NCBI RefSeq assembly: GCF_002797445.1
Contig: NZ_PGEP01000001.1
Location: forward strand, 1,611,001-1,675,000
Direction: 5' to 3'
Origin: Acidovorax sp. 69
GTDB taxonomy: Bacteria; Pseudomonadota; Gammaproteobacteria; Burkholderiales; Burkholderiaceae_C
DNA: 64,000 nucleotides
Shown: one piece after another, positions 44,017 through 53,719 of the stretch
Numbering within the stretch: position 1 is the stretch's first letter
Layout of the letters: every line of letters starts with the position of its first letter
Translations under genes and position numbers: made by a program
The notes under the pieces: model-generated
What the model saw: the letters and a program-made list of their open reading frames with translations, nothing else
The model's database searches: none
What the model was told of the DNA's origin: nothing

Positions 44017-44189
44017 GGGGCCGGAAGATCCGTGGATGTCGGTGGGCGGGCAAGTGATGGCAGGCCGTGATCTGACGGGTTCCAGCCAACGAGGGGTGTG
44101 CCGAAGGGAGTTGCCGTGGCAGCGGCGATCGGCTCGAAATAGTACCCGCTGAAGAGCCGACTCTGGCCGGGGATGGGTATCTGTAGACG

Positions 44190-44222
44190 CTCAAAATAAA
44201 AAAGGCGGCCTGAAGCCGCCTT
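44190..44222 (-). terminator. Rho-independent terminator for rne
   Basis: On the minus strand: AAGGCGGC, 5-base loop, GCCGCCTT followed by TTTTATTTT. The 8-bp perfect stem lies 46 bp after the rne stop at 44268. Confidence 0.85.
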
Positions 44223-44267
44223 GGATAGGAAGGGCTGCGCCCCCGGGGGCGCAGCCGTTTCAGCGCA

Positions 44268-47200
44268 TCAGGCCGCTGGGGGCTGCTCGAAAGGCAGCGT
44301 CATGGCCGACAGGTCACGGCGGGTTTCCACCAGCACCAGCGGGCCCTCGTCCAGCACCACCGCCGGTGGGCGTTCACGTGGCACGCGGATGGGTTGGGGT
44401 TCTGCGGCAATTGCGGCTTGCACGGCTGCAATCTTGTCCGCATCAGAGTTCACCCACTGCAGGCCCGACGAGGCCGCCACCTGTTGCAGGGCATCGATGG
44501 GCAGTGTGAAACCCTGGACGCGTGGCAGGCCCGTGACCACGGGTGCTGCTGGTGCTGTGGCTGCCACGGGGGCTGCAGTGGCCACCGTGGGTGCCGGGGC
44601 CACTACAACAGGGGCTACGGGAGCGGCTGCGGGTGCCGGAGTGGCGACAGGCGCGGCCACGACGACCGGCGCGGCGGCTTCGGCAGTAGCCACAGGTGCT
44701 GCTGCTGCGGCCGGTGCGGCTTGCTCCGCTGCGGGGGCGCTGAAGTAGCTGCGGCGTGGCGCATCGTCCTGCGCGGGTGCGGGCTCGGCCTGGGTGGGGT
44801 CGAAATCCAGCATCGCGGGGGCCGCGGCTTCTGTGTTGCCGTTGTTGTCACGCGGTCCACGCTCGCCACGTTCACGGCGGTCACGGCCATAGCGGTCGCG
44901 CGAACGACGCTCACGGCGCTGTTGCTCTTCGGCTGCGGTGCCATTGCCGTTGGCCTGAGCGTCGCTCAGATCCAGGTCAGGCAACGATGCCAGCGGTGCT
45001 GTGTCGACAAAGTCGCCGGTTGTCGCTGCTGGAGCCGACTCCTGGGCGTCTGCCGCACGGGGAGCGCGATCACCGCGTTCGCCGCCACGGTTGTTGCCCC
45101 GATCACCGCGTTCGCGGCGTGGGCCGCGTTCGCCACGGGCTTGCTGGGCGGGTTGGCCTTCCTGTCCATTGCCGGTGTTGCCCGCATTGGGGCCTTCCAC
45201 CTGTGCCGTGGTGTTGACAGTGGTGTTGTCACCGTTCACACCTGCGTTCTGGTTGCGAGGCTCGGCGTCACGGCGGCCACGGCCACCGTCGCGGCCATTG
45301 CGGCCTCCTTCACGGCCCTCGCGGGCTTCGCCCTCGGGGCGGCGCTCGGTGTCACGCGGTGGGCGGTTCTCCGCATCGCGGGGAGCACGGCCTTCGGCAG
45401 AGCGTTCGCCACGGCGGCCACGGCCTTCACCGTTGTTTTCGCGGTTGCCGTCACGGGGTGCGCCTTCGCGCTGGCCGTCCCGATTGCCATCGCGGCCACC
45501 ACGGCGGCCACGGCCTTCGCCGTTGCGTCCGTCGCGGCGGGGTTCGCCACGGCTGGTGGTTTCAGGAGCTGCGGCAGGTGCTGGCGCTGCCACCGTGGCA
45601 GGGGCCACCGGCGCATTGCCGAAGCCAAAAAGGCTCTTGATCCAGGCAAAGAAACCTTGCTCCTGTGGCGCTGGAGCGGCAGGTGCTGGAGCGGCAGTGG
45701 CAGCCGGGGCTGTCGCATGGGGGGCTGCGGGGCGCTGGCCACTACGGGGGGGCGGGCGGAGCCTTCAGGGCGGGGTTCGCGCGGCTCGGCCACGGGGGCC
45801 GGTGCGTCAGGCAACACACCCTTGATGACAGGGGTTTGTTTGTTGGTGGGCTCTTGCGAGCGGCGCGTCACGGCGGTGGGGTCTTCCACTTCTTCGGCGA
45901 GCTTGTAGCTGGCTTCGATGTGGTCCAGGCGTGGGTCGTCGTGCTTGAGGCGTTCCAGGCGGTAATTGGGGGTTTCCAGCGTCTTGTTGGGAACCATCAG
46001 CACGGCCACGCGCTGCTTGAGTTCGATCTTGGCGATCTCGGTGCGCTTTTCGTTCAGCAGGAACGAAGCCACTTCCACCGGCACCTGGCAGTGCACGGCG
46101 GCCGTGTTGTCCTTCATCGACTCTTCTTGAATGATCCGCAGGATCTGCAGCGCCGACGATTCGGTGTCGCGGATGTGGCCCGAGCCGCCGCAACGGGGGC
46201 AGGGGATGGACGAGCCTTCAGAGAGGGCAGGCTTGAGGCGCTGGCGGCTCATTTCCATGAGGCCGAACTTGCTGATGGTGCCGAACTGCACGCGGGCGCG
46301 GTCTTGGCGCAAGGCGTCGCGCAGGCGGTTTTCCACTTCGCGGCGGTTCTTCGACTCTTCCATGTCGATGAAGTCGATCACGATCAGGCCGCCCAGGTCG
46401 CGCAGGCGCATCTGGCGGGCCACTTCGTCGGCGGCTTCCAGGTTGGTGCGGGTGGCGGTTTCCTCGATGTCGCCGCCCTTGATGGCGCGGGCCGAGTTCA
46501 CGTCCACGCTGACCAGCGCTTCGGTGTGGTCGATCACGATGGCGCCGCCCGAGGGCAGCTGCACGGTGCGTGCGTAGGCCGATTCGATCTGGTGCTCGAT
46601 CTGGAAGCGGCTGAACAGGGCAGCATCGTCGCGGTAGCGCTTCACGCGGGCGGCATGCTCGGGCATGACGTGCGCCATGAACTGCTGCGCCTGTTCGTAG
46701 ATGTCGTCGGTATCGATGAGGATGTCACCGATGTCGTTGTTGAAGTAGTCGCGGATCGCGCGGATGACGAGGCTCGATTCCTGGTAAATCAGGAAGGCGC
46801 CTTTGCCGCCCTTGCCAGCGCCGTCAATCGCGGTCCAGAGCTTGAGCAGGTAGTTCAGGTCCCACTGCAGTTCGGGCGCAGTGCGACCAATGCCGGCGGT
46901 GCGCGCGATGATGGACATGCCGTTGGGGTATTCCAACTGGTCCATCGCCTCCTTGAGCTCGGCGCGGTCCTCGCCCTCGATGCGGCGCGACACGCCACCG
47001 CCACGGGGGTTGTTGGGCATCAGCACCACATAGCGGCCGGCCAGCGAGACGAAAGTGGTCAGGGCGGCGCCCTTGTTGCCGCGTTCTTCCTTTTCCACCT
47101 GAACCAGCAGTTCCTGGCCTTCGCGGATCACTTCATTGATGCGCGCCTGGCTGGGCGAAACACCGGGGGTGAAGTAGCTGCGCGAGATTTCCTTGAACGG

Positions 47201-47404
47201 CAGAAAGCCATGGCGGTCTTCGCCGTAGTCCACAAAGCAGGCTTCCAGCGAAGGCTCGACGCGCGTGACAACGGCCTTGTAGATGTTGCCCTTGCGCTGT
47301 TCGCGCCCTTCGATTTCGATTTCGTAGTCGAGGAGCTTTTGTCCGTCGACGATGGCCAGGCGGCGTTCTTCGGGCTGCGTGGCGTTGATGAGCATCCGCT
47401 TCAT
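44268..47404 (-). CDS. rne: Ribonuclease E with a frameshift in the C-terminal scaffold region
   Basis: The N-terminal catalytic half is intact: S1 domain, RNase E/G core with [18 protein letters not shown] and [21 protein letters not shown] (catalytic Asp residues) and the zinc-link CPRCGGSG. It cleaves mRNA and rRNA precursors and nucleates the degradosome. At a run of six C on the coding strand (45719-45724) the frame shifts; the first frame stops at 45236. The next frame carries the expected scaffold: [13 protein letters not shown] membrane-anchor-like helix, then long Arg/Gly/Glu-rich and Ala/Pro-rich segments to 44268. One added C joins them into 1045 residues. Divergent from rluC, as in E. 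coli. Confidence 0.9.
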
Positions 47405-48002
47405 GATGCGATTCCTTCAGTGTTTCGCGGACAGCAGCGGTGCAGCACACCCAATCAACAGGGAAGGCTGCGCGGGCTGCTGCCCACAGTTTCCAAACCA
47501 ATACAACAAGCTCTACAGGAGCTGTGAATGCCTGGACTGACGCATCGAAACGAAGGGAATTGCCGGGGATGCCAATGATCTGCAGCGCTCTAGCGCAGCA
47601 TCGTGAGGCAGGGGCGCGTGGATGGGGGCGAGTGGTAGGAACGCAGTTTTGCTAGCAAAAGAGTAGCTGATTGCGCTTGCTGGCTGTGCGCTGAGGGCGA
47701 TTTTGAGCGTGCAGCCAAAGGCCGCAGCCTCCGCCACAAGGTCATCATCCATGCCATCAACAACCACATGCTCGCTTCGATCCGCTGGCAGACCGCTCTC
47801 GGGTAGAGAGCATCTGCCAGCTTGGGGGATTCCGTATCAGTGTTTCAATTTGTCAGTCCGCCGTGCTGCGTGCTGGCCACCACAGGCATCTGGCCTGCAA
47901 TCTGCGTGCACGACGCCCGCTGGCATCGACCTTCCTGCGCCAGTGCAAGGGTTGTGTGGACTAAACTCCAGACAAATCAACCACTTACACAACAACGCGC
48001 AG
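47405..48002. other. 598-bp rne-rluC divergent region
   Basis: No gene is supported here. It holds a copy of the dispersed repeat (47651-47692). On the minus strand a perfect TATAAT (48010-48015, just inside rluC) is the best candidate -10 element for rne, though its -35 is weak; it would give a leader of about 600 nt. In E. coli the rne leader is also long and mediates autoregulation, so a leader role is plausible (inference). Confidence 0.45.
47651..47692 (+). repeat. Dispersed repeat, copy 5, rne leader region
   Basis: GCTA...TAGC core followed by ttgcgcttgctggctgtgcgc. It is divergent but recognisable and would be part of the rne leader RNA. Confidence 0.45.
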
Positions 48003-49013
48003 GTGAAACACATTATAGGGGCCAAACCGCCATCCGACCGCACCGCAGCAGCAAGCCCTCCGGCAGTCCGCCTGGTGGAGGTCGACGAAGACTCTGCAGG
48101 CCAGCGGCTTGATAACTTTTTGATACGCCACTTGAAAGGTGTGCCAAAAACGCATGTCTACCGCATCATCCGCAGCGGCGAGGTGCGCATCAACAAAGGC
48201 CGGGTGAGTGCCGACACGCGCGTGGAGACGGGAGACCTGGTGCGTCTGCCGCCCGTGCGCGTCTCTGACAAAGTGGCAGAGAAGGCCGAGCGCCCGGCGC
48301 CTGCGCGCGAATTCCCCATCCTGCTCGAAGATGAGCACCTGATTGCCATCGACAAACCTGCGGGTGTGGCGGTGCACGGCGGCAGCGGCGTGAGTTTTGG
48401 AGTGATTGAGCAACTGCGCCAGGCGCGGCCGGGCGCCAAATTCCTGGAATTGGTGCACCGGCTGGACCGTGACACCTCGGGCATCCTGCTGGTCGCCAAG
48501 AAGCGGTCAGCGCTCACTCACTTGCAAGACCAGTTCCGCGAACGCGAGACCGGCAAGACCTATCTGGCGCTGGTCATGGGCGCCTGGCCCCCCAACAAAA
48601 AGGTCATCGACCTGCCGTTGCACAAGTACCTGCAGGAAGACGGTGAGCGCCGCGTGCGGGTGACCACGGCCGACGACCCGGACGGCATGCGCTCCATCAC
48701 GTTGGTCAAGGTGCGCAGTGCGGTGCCTGCGCGCACGGCGCAAGGCCTGCCCGCGATGTCGCTGCTGGAAGTGACCATCAAAACAGGCCGCACCCACCAG
48801 ATCCGCGTACACCTGGCCAGCCAGGGGCACGCGATCGTGGGGGATGACAAATACGGCGACTTTGACCTCAACAAGCGCCTGCAGAAGCTGGGGATGAAGC
48901 GCATGTTCTTGCATGCCTGGCGGTTACAGTTCAATCACCCTGCCTCGGGTGAGCGGGTGGCTTTGAATGCCGAGTTGCCGCCCGAACTGGCCGATTTTGT
49001 ATCCCCCGCCTGA
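48003..49013 (+). CDS. rluC: Ribosomal large subunit pseudouridine synthase C
   Basis: This 336-residue protein has an N-terminal S4 RNA-binding domain (GQRLDNFLIRHLKGVPKTHVYRI... region, about 33-95) and a RluA-type catalytic domain with the active-site Asp in HRLDRDTSG and the RTHQIRVH motif. It converts specific uridines of 23S rRNA to pseudouridine. GTG 48003 is chosen because the conserved part starts soon after; the frame is open upstream. Synteny with divergent rne supports rluC over other Rlu paralogues. Confidence 0.92.
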   Translation: MKHIIGAKPPSDRTAAASPPAVRLVEVDEDSAGQRLDNFLIRHLKGVPKTHVYRIIRSGEVRINKGRVSADTRVETGDLVRLPPVRVSDKVAEKAERPAPAREFPILLEDEHLIAIDKPAGVAVHGGSGVSFGVIEQLRQARPGAKFLELVHRLDRDTSGILLVAKKRSALTHLQDQFRERETGKTYLALVMGAWPPNKKVIDLPLHKYLQEDGERRVRVTTADDPDGMRSITLVKVRSAVPARTAQGLPAMSLLEVTIKTGRTHQIRVHLASQGHAIVGDDKYGDFDLNKRLQKLGMKRMFLHAWRLQFNHPASGERVALNAELPPELADFVSPA

Positions 49014-49032
49014 GAAGGCATGAACGAAACCC

Positions 49033-49707
49033 ATGCCCGCCAAAACCTTCCGCCCGCGCCGCTTTGACCTCATTGCCTTTGACTGGGATGGCACCCTGTT
49101 CGACTCCACCGCCATCATCGTGCGCTGCATCCAGGCGGCGGTGCGTGACGTGGGTGGCACCGTGCCCACCGACAAGGAGGCGTCGTATGTGATTGGCATG
49201 GCGCTGACGCAGGCACTGGCCCATGCCGCCCCGGATGTACCGCCCGAGAAATACAACGAACTGGGCAACCGCTACCGCTTTCACTACATCCAGCATCAGG
49301 ATGACCTGAGCCTGTTTGACGGTGTGTTGCCGCTTCTGACAGACCTGCGCGAGCGTGGCCACCTGCTGGCCGTGGCCACGGGAAAAAGCCGACGCGGGCT
49401 GGACGAAGCGCTGCATACGGTGCAACTCAAGGGTGTTTTTGATGGCTCGCGCACGGCCGATCAAACCGCTGGCAAGCCTCACCCGTTGATGTTGCAGGAG
49501 TTGATGGCGGATTTCGACGTACCGCCCGGTCGCCTTCTGATGATTGGCGACACGACCCATGATCTGCAGATGGCTGTCAATGCCGGTTGTGCGAGTGTGG
49601 GGGTGAGCTATGGGGCCCATGAGCCCGACGCGTTCCATGTGTTGAACCCGCTGTGCGTGGCCCATTCGGTGCGTGAGTTGCACGATTGGTTGCTGCACAA
49701 CGCTTGA
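49033..49707 (+). CDS. HAD-superfamily hydrolase, phosphoglycolate-phosphatase-like
   Basis: This 224-residue HAD enzyme has motif I DWDGTLFDS, motif II VATGKS and motif III GKPHPLMLQE with motif IV MIGDTTHDLQMA. It lies 19 bp after rluC and probably shares its transcript; rluC-HAD adjacency is common. Substrate could be phosphoglycolate or another small phosphate ester. Confidence 0.9.
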   Translation: MPAKTFRPRRFDLIAFDWDGTLFDSTAIIVRCIQAAVRDVGGTVPTDKEASYVIGMALTQALAHAAPDVPPEKYNELGNRYRFHYIQHQDDLSLFDGVLPLLTDLRERGHLLAVATGKSRRGLDEALHTVQLKGVFDGSRTADQTAGKPHPLMLQELMADFDVPPGRLLMIGDTTHDLQMAVNAGCASVGVSYGAHEPDAFHVLNPLCVAHSVRELHDWLLHNA

Positions 49708-49735
49708 AGTGCGGCGTTGGAGTGAGGACGAGCCC

Positions 49736-50113
49736 ATGACAACACTTCCCGAGCAGTCCATTGCGCTGTGCAACAGTTCTGACCTTGTCGATGGTGGCTC
49801 GGCGGTGCCGTTTGATGTGCACTACGCGGGCCAGACCTGCCGGGCCTTTGCCATTCGCTACCGGGGCGTGCCCCATGCCTATCTGAACCGCTGCACGCAC
49901 GTGGCCATGGAGATGGACTATCAACCGGATCGGTTTTTTGACGACACCGGCCAATGGCTGCTGTGCGCTACGCATGGCGCTGCCTACCTGCCCAGCACCG
50001 GCCAGTGCGCTGGGGGCCCCTGTCGGGGAGGCTTGGTGAAAATTGCCCTGGCGGAAAACGGGGGGGTGGTGCGCTGGCATACTGCCTACAACCTGCAACC
50101 CGTAGAGTTCTAG
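49736..50113 (+). CDS. Rieske [2Fe-2S] domain protein
   Basis: This 125-residue protein is a lone Rieske domain: CTH at about residue 50 and CATH about 30 residues later provide the two Cys and two His ligands. There is no membrane anchor. Such proteins act as small ferredoxins for oxygenases or have unknown roles. ATG 49736 is used with GAGGACG upstream. It lies between the HAD gene and sppA in one run of plus-strand genes. Confidence 0.88.
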   Translation: MTTLPEQSIALCNSSDLVDGGSAVPFDVHYAGQTCRAFAIRYRGVPHAYLNRCTHVAMEMDYQPDRFFDDTGQWLLCATHGAAYLPSTGQCAGGPCRGGLVKIALAENGGVVRWHTAYNLQPVEF

Positions 50114-50205
50114 AAAATCCAGATGAATTACCCTAATGTGCTGCCGCCTGGTGCCAGCCAGCGCGACGCGCGGGCCCCAGCGCTGTGGTGCCCAGGACGC
50201 ATGAC

Positions 50206-51252
50206 ATGACCGATCCCCAACAGCCCGGATCTTCGGGTTTTGACTCTAAAAACAATCCAGCGCCCGACCTGTGGGCGCAAGCAGCTACTAATTCAGGAGC
50301 ATCTGTGAGCGATTCATCGCGTGAACCCGGCTGGGAGCGCGCCACGCTGGAAAAGCTGGCCTTCTCTGCCCTCAACGAACAACGCAGTAGCCGTCGCTGG
50401 AAGATCTTCTTTCGGCTGGCCTGGCTGGTGCTGATTGCCGCTGTGGCGTTTGTGGCCTTGCGCCAGGCATCACCCAGTGCCAGCAAAAGTGCGCCGCACA
50501 CAGCGGTGGTGGACATCAAGGGCGAGATCGCCTCGGGGGCCGACGCCAGTGCTGAATTTGTCGTGGCGGCCATGCGCAGTGCTCTGGAAGACGAGGGCTC
50601 GCAAGCCTTGGTGCTGCTCATCAACTCGCCCGGCGGGAGCCCCGTGCAGGCCGGCATCATCAACGACGAGATCGTGCGTCTGAAGGCCAAGCACAACAAG
50701 CCGATCTACGCGGTGGTGGAGGAAACCTGCGCGTCGGCCGCCTACTACATTGCGGCTGCTGCCGATGACATCTATGTGGACAAGGCCAGCATCGTGGGCA
50801 GTATTGGCGTGCTGATGGACGGCTTCGGCTTCACCGGTGTCATGGAAAAGGTGGGCGTGGAGCGCCGCCTGCTCACGGCCGGAGAGAATAAGGGGTTCCT
50901 CGACCCTTTCAGTCCGCAGACCGAGAAGCAGCGTGCCTATGCGCAGACCATGCTGGACCAGATTCACCAGCAGTTCATTGCTGCGGTGAAAGCCGGGCGC
51001 GGCGACCGCCTCAAGACCACCCCCGACACCTTCAGCGGCCTGTTCTGGACGGGGCAGCAGGCGGTTGAAATGGGTCTGGCCGACAAGCTGGGCAACCTCG
51101 ATTACGTGGCCCGCGAAGTGGTGAAGGCCGAGGACATCATTGATTACACCCGCCGTGACAACGTGGCTGAGCGCTTGGCCAAGCGGTTTGGTGCGGCTGT
51201 GGGCATGGGGGCCGTCAAGTCGATGGCTGTGTCGGGCCCCCAGTTGCGCTGA
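50206..51252 (+). CDS. sppA: Signal peptide peptidase SppA-type S49 serine protease
   Basis: This protein has one membrane segment followed by an S49 protease domain: LLINSPGGSPVQAG, nucleophile Ser in TCASAAYYIAAAAD and the general-base Lys in DKASIVGSIGV. It degrades cleaved signal peptides in the membrane. Two starts are credible: ATG 50206 (AGGA 8 bases upstream) and GTG 50305 (AGGAG 5 bases upstream). Typical homologues begin near SREPGWERATLEKLA, favouring GTG 50305; in that case the upstream repeat copy (50259-50300) supplies the ribosome site. With ATG 50206 the repeat is translated as an N-terminal extension. Confidence 0.9.
   Translation: MTDPQQPGSSGFDSKNNPAPDLWAQAATNSGASVSDSSREPGWERATLEKLAFSALNEQRSSRRWKIFFRLAWLVLIAAVAFVALRQASPSASKSAPHTAVVDIKGEIASGADASAEFVVAAMRSALEDEGSQALVLLINSPGGSPVQAGIINDEIVRLKAKHNKPIYAVVEETCASAAYYIAAAADDIYVDKASIVGSIGVLMDGFGFTGVMEKVGVERRLLTAGENKGFLDPFSPQTEKQRAYAQTMLDQIHQQFIAAVKAGRGDRLKTTPDTFSGLFWTGQQAVEMGLADKLGNLDYVAREVVKAEDIIDYTRRDNVAERLAKRFGAAVGMGAVKSMAVSGPQLR
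50259..50300 (-). repeat. Dispersed repeat, copy 6, at the start of sppA
   Basis: Read on the minus strand: gctcctgaattagtagctgc then GCGCCC, 7 bases, GGGCGC. Its plus-strand end reads attcaggagc and provides an AGGAG ribosome site for GTG 50305. Confidence 0.55.
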
Positions 51253-51320
51253 AACGCCGCGAAGAGCCGACAGGCCCGGCGATTTTCGCGATGGTCTGAC
51301 TGATCGCAGACTCCCATCCA

Positions 51321-51357
51321 AAACCCTGGGCAGAGGTATCTCCCCGGGGTTTTTTTA
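51321..51357 (+). terminator. Rho-independent terminator after sppA
   Basis: AAACCCTGGG, loop, CCCCGGGGTT followed by seven T. It lies about 70 bp after the sppA stop. Confidence 0.8.
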
Positions 51358-51445
51358 TGAGCGCGTGCCGCGTGGTGCTTCGATGGTGGCTCTGGGGCTT
51401 CTGCTGCCTGGTTGGAAGGCATTTTGGCTTGGTGCGCTGATGTTA

Positions 51446-51476
51446 TACGCCTTGATAGCTATGAAATACGTAGCGA
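51446..51476 (-). repeat. Dispersed repeat, copy 7 (degenerate)
   Basis: On the minus strand: gctacgtatttcatagctatcaaggcg. It keeps the GCTA...TAGCT core but lacks a clear second hairpin. Confidence 0.4.
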
Positions 51477-51505
51477 TACAAATTTCAGTCCAATGCCCGG
51501 GAGTC

Positions 51506-52282
51506 CTATCTCCCCAGTGCAAACACTACGGGCGTGCGGTTGTCTGGCGGCGCGGGTTGCTGTTTCCACTGCCGCACCAGTTGGCTCTGGACGCGGGCGT
51601 CCGGCAGGGTCAGCCCGCTGGCGAGTGCCAGGCGGGTGTGGGGCTGTAGCGTCTGCACCAGGGCCTGCCACAGTACCGGGTTGCGGTACGGGGTTTCGAT
51701 GAAAAGCTGGGTCTGTCCCGTGCGCAGCGCGATCCCCTCCAGCTCCTTGATGCGCTGCGTGCGCTCATGCCCGTCTTGCGGCAGGTAGCCCACGAAGGCG
51801 AAGTTTTGCCCATTGAGGCCACTGGCCGCCAAGGCCAGCAGCAGCGATACCGGTCCTACCAGTGGCACCACGCGCAGGCCCAGGTCGTGCGCGGCCCGCA
51901 CCACCGACGAGCCAGGGTCGGCCACAGCGGGCATGCCCGCTTCGCTGACCAGGCCCATGTCGTGGCCATTCAATGCAGCCGCGAGCAGCGGGCGTGCGTC
52001 GAACGGGGCCGAGCCTTTGTCGCCATGGTCACCCTTCTTGTGGACCTCGCGCGGCAGTTCGGTGATCTGCTGCTGCTGCAGAGGCGCGGCCAAGGGGTGC
52101 AGTGCGTCGATGCGCTTGAGGTAGGCGCGCGTGCTCTTGGCGTTCTCGCACACCCAGTGGGTCAGGCGTGCAGCGGTCTGCAGTGTGGCCGAGGGCAGGG
52201 CATCCTGCAGGGCGGCCTGGGTGTCGCAGCCAAAGTCGAGGGGGGCGGGAACAAGGTATAGCGTGCCGGTCTTCGCATTCAT
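51506..52282 (-). CDS. RsmI-like SAM-dependent methyltransferase (tetrapyrrole methylase fold)
   Basis: This 258-residue protein has the pattern of the RsmI/YraL family: LYLVPAPL start, a central GLVSEAGMPAVADPGSSVV (SAM-site glycine-rich segment), GPVSLLLALAASGL and FVGYLP. RsmI proper methylates the ribose of C1402 in 16S rRNA; this shorter, divergent form is more likely a paralogue of unknown target. ATG 52282 marks the start of similarity. It is codirectional with and downstream of maf. Confidence 0.82.
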   Translation of the reverse strand: MNAKTGTLYLVPAPLDFGCDTQAALQDALPSATLQTAARLTHWVCENAKSTRAYLKRIDALHPLAAPLQQQQITELPREVHKKGDHGDKGSAPFDARPLLAAALNGHDMGLVSEAGMPAVADPGSSVVRAAHDLGLRVVPLVGPVSLLLALAASGLNGQNFAFVGYLPQDGHERTQRIKELEGIALRTGQTQLFIETPYRNPVLWQALVQTLQPHTRLALASGLTLPDARVQSQLVRQWKQQPAPPDNRTPVVFALGR

Positions 52283-52436
52283 CGTTGGCCTCCATTGCGC
52301 TGCGCAGTAGCCGTGGCCAGCGAAGCCGACGCAGCGCAGGCCAGTGCACCCGTGGATCTGGCTAGGCCGGGCCACTGGGTGTGTCTCCCTCTCAGAGGAT
52401 AGGGGGAGGGCGCGAAGCGACTCAGTGAGTGCTTCG

Positions 52437-53036
52437 TCATGGCAGCACCAGCCCCGCCGCGCGCAGCATGCGGCATGTACGGATCAGCGGCAGCCCGATG
52501 AGTGCCGTGGGGTCGTCGCTGTGGATGGCGTCCAGCAGCGCAATGCCCAGGCCTTCGCTCTTGGCGCTGCCCGCGCAGTCGTAGGGCTGTTCGGCGCGCA
52601 GGTAGCGCTCGATTTCTTCGTCAGACAGGTCGCGGAACTGGACCTCCACTGGGGCAAGGTCCACCTGCTCAAAGCCCGTGGCGGCGCATACCACGGCCAG
52701 CGCGGTCTGGAACACCACGGTCTGGCCGCGCATCTGGCGCAGCTGCTGCACGGCGTGATCGTGCTGGCCCGGCTTGCCCAGCGGTTCGCCTGCAAGGTCT
52801 GCCACCTGGTCAGAGCCAATCACCACCGCTTCGGGATGTTGTTGCGCAACGGCACGCGCCTTGGCCAGGGCCAGGCGCAGGGCCAGAGCGCGCGGGGTTT
52901 CTCCGGGCAAGGGTGTCTCGTCCACATTCGGGGCCGTGACGTCAAAAGGCAGGTTCAGCCGCTGTAGCAATTCACGCCGGTAGCGCGAGGTGGAGCCCAA
53001 TACCAGACGGCGTTGCAAGGAGGGGGATTGATGCAT
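52437..53036 (-). CDS. maf: Maf-family nucleotide pyrophosphatase (YceF-like)
   Basis: This 199-residue protein has the Maf signature near the N-terminus (LVLGSTSRYRRELLQRL), DETPLPGE and IGSDQVADL with the catalytic Asp. The YceF subgroup hydrolyses modified nucleotides such as 7-methyl-GTP. Its start codon is 26 bp from the divergent yceD start; in E. coli yceF is also next to yceD-rpmF-plsX. Confidence 0.92.
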   Translation of the reverse strand: MHQSPSLQRRLVLGSTSRYRRELLQRLNLPFDVTAPNVDETPLPGETPRALALRLALAKARAVAQQHPEAVVIGSDQVADLAGEPLGKPGQHDHAVQQLRQMRGQTVVFQTALAVVCAATGFEQVDLAPVEVQFRDLSDEEIERYLRAEQPYDCAGSAKSEGLGIALLDAIHSDDPTALIGLPLIRTCRMLRAAGLVLP

Positions 53037-53061
53037 GCGCCGATTCTCTTACACTGCCGCC

Positions 53062-53610
53062 ATGACCAAGGAATTCTCCGCTCAACGCCTGGATGTGAAA
53101 GCCTTTGCACAGGCGGGTGGCCGACTGTCGGGCCACGACTCATTGCTGAAGTACGAACGCCTGGCCCAGGAGGCCAAGGGCTTGCATCCCGATCTGCTGG
53201 TGGATTGGGAGGCTGTGGGTGAGGTGCGTACCGCGCTGGGCGGTATGGGGCAGGTGTGGCTGCATATCAAGGTGCAAGCGAGCTTCCCTATGGAATGCCA
53301 ACGTTGCCTGACGCCTGTGGATGTGCCTTTGGCGGTGGAGCGTGAGTTCCGCTTTGTGGCAGATGAGGCCACCGCTGAGGCGCTGGACGATGAGAGCGAG
53401 GAAGACCTGTTGGCCATGAGCCGCGAGTTCGATCTGCACGAACTGATTGAAGACGAGCTGCTGATGGCCCTGCCGGTTGTGCCCAAGCACGACGAATGCC
53501 CCACCTCCGTGCCGCTGGCTTCTTCGGATGAGGATTTCGAGGAGGCCAATGCTGAAAAACCCAATCCTTTTGCTGCTTTGGCTGCGCTGCGTAAGGACGA
53601 CAAGGGTTAA
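53062..53610 (+). CDS. yceD: YceD family protein (DUF177, 23S rRNA accumulation)
   Basis: This 182-residue protein has the family CQRCL motif ([16 protein letters not shown]), paired with the later DECP, and an acidic C-terminal half. It is co-transcribed with rpmF in many bacteria and affects 23S rRNA levels. ATG 53062 (MTKEFSAQ) is preferred; an ATG at 53035 would overlap the maf start. Confidence 0.9.
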   Translation: MTKEFSAQRLDVKAFAQAGGRLSGHDSLLKYERLAQEAKGLHPDLLVDWEAVGEVRTALGGMGQVWLHIKVQASFPMECQRCLTPVDVPLAVEREFRFVADEATAEALDDESEEDLLAMSREFDLHELIEDELLMALPVVPKHDECPTSVPLASSDEDFEEANAEKPNPFAALAALRKDDKG

Positions 53611-53641
53611 TTGGCAGTCCAAAAATCATTTGGGTTATAAT
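53611..53641 (+). promoter_or_regulatory. Candidate promoter for rpmF-plsX
   Basis: TTGGCA, 19 bases, perfect TATAAT (53636-53641), immediately after the yceD stop and 79 bp before rpmF. The spacing is longer than ideal. Confidence 0.5.
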
Positions 53642-53719
53642 CGTGGGCTTCACGCGAACCCCATCGTGTCTTTTGGGCTGATCGCGTTTTTACCAACCTA
53701 CTCAAGATCAGGAGCCATC

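Noticed and set aside
44268..45608. A separate Arg/Gly-rich protein gene downstream of rne
   Set aside because: The sequence is the expected RNase E C-terminal scaffold in a shifted frame; one added C joins it to rne, and the family anchor helix [13 protein letters not shown] precedes its first ATG.
45719..45724. Programmed ribosomal frameshifting in rne
   Set aside because: There is no slippery heptamer with a stimulatory structure, and the same one-C loss occurs in the prolyl-hydroxylase gene, so an indel is simpler.
45665..47527. A 620-codon plus-strand frame opposite rne
   Set aside because: It is a low-complexity Val/Ala/His/Phe-rich shadow of the RNase E catalytic domain, with no signature.
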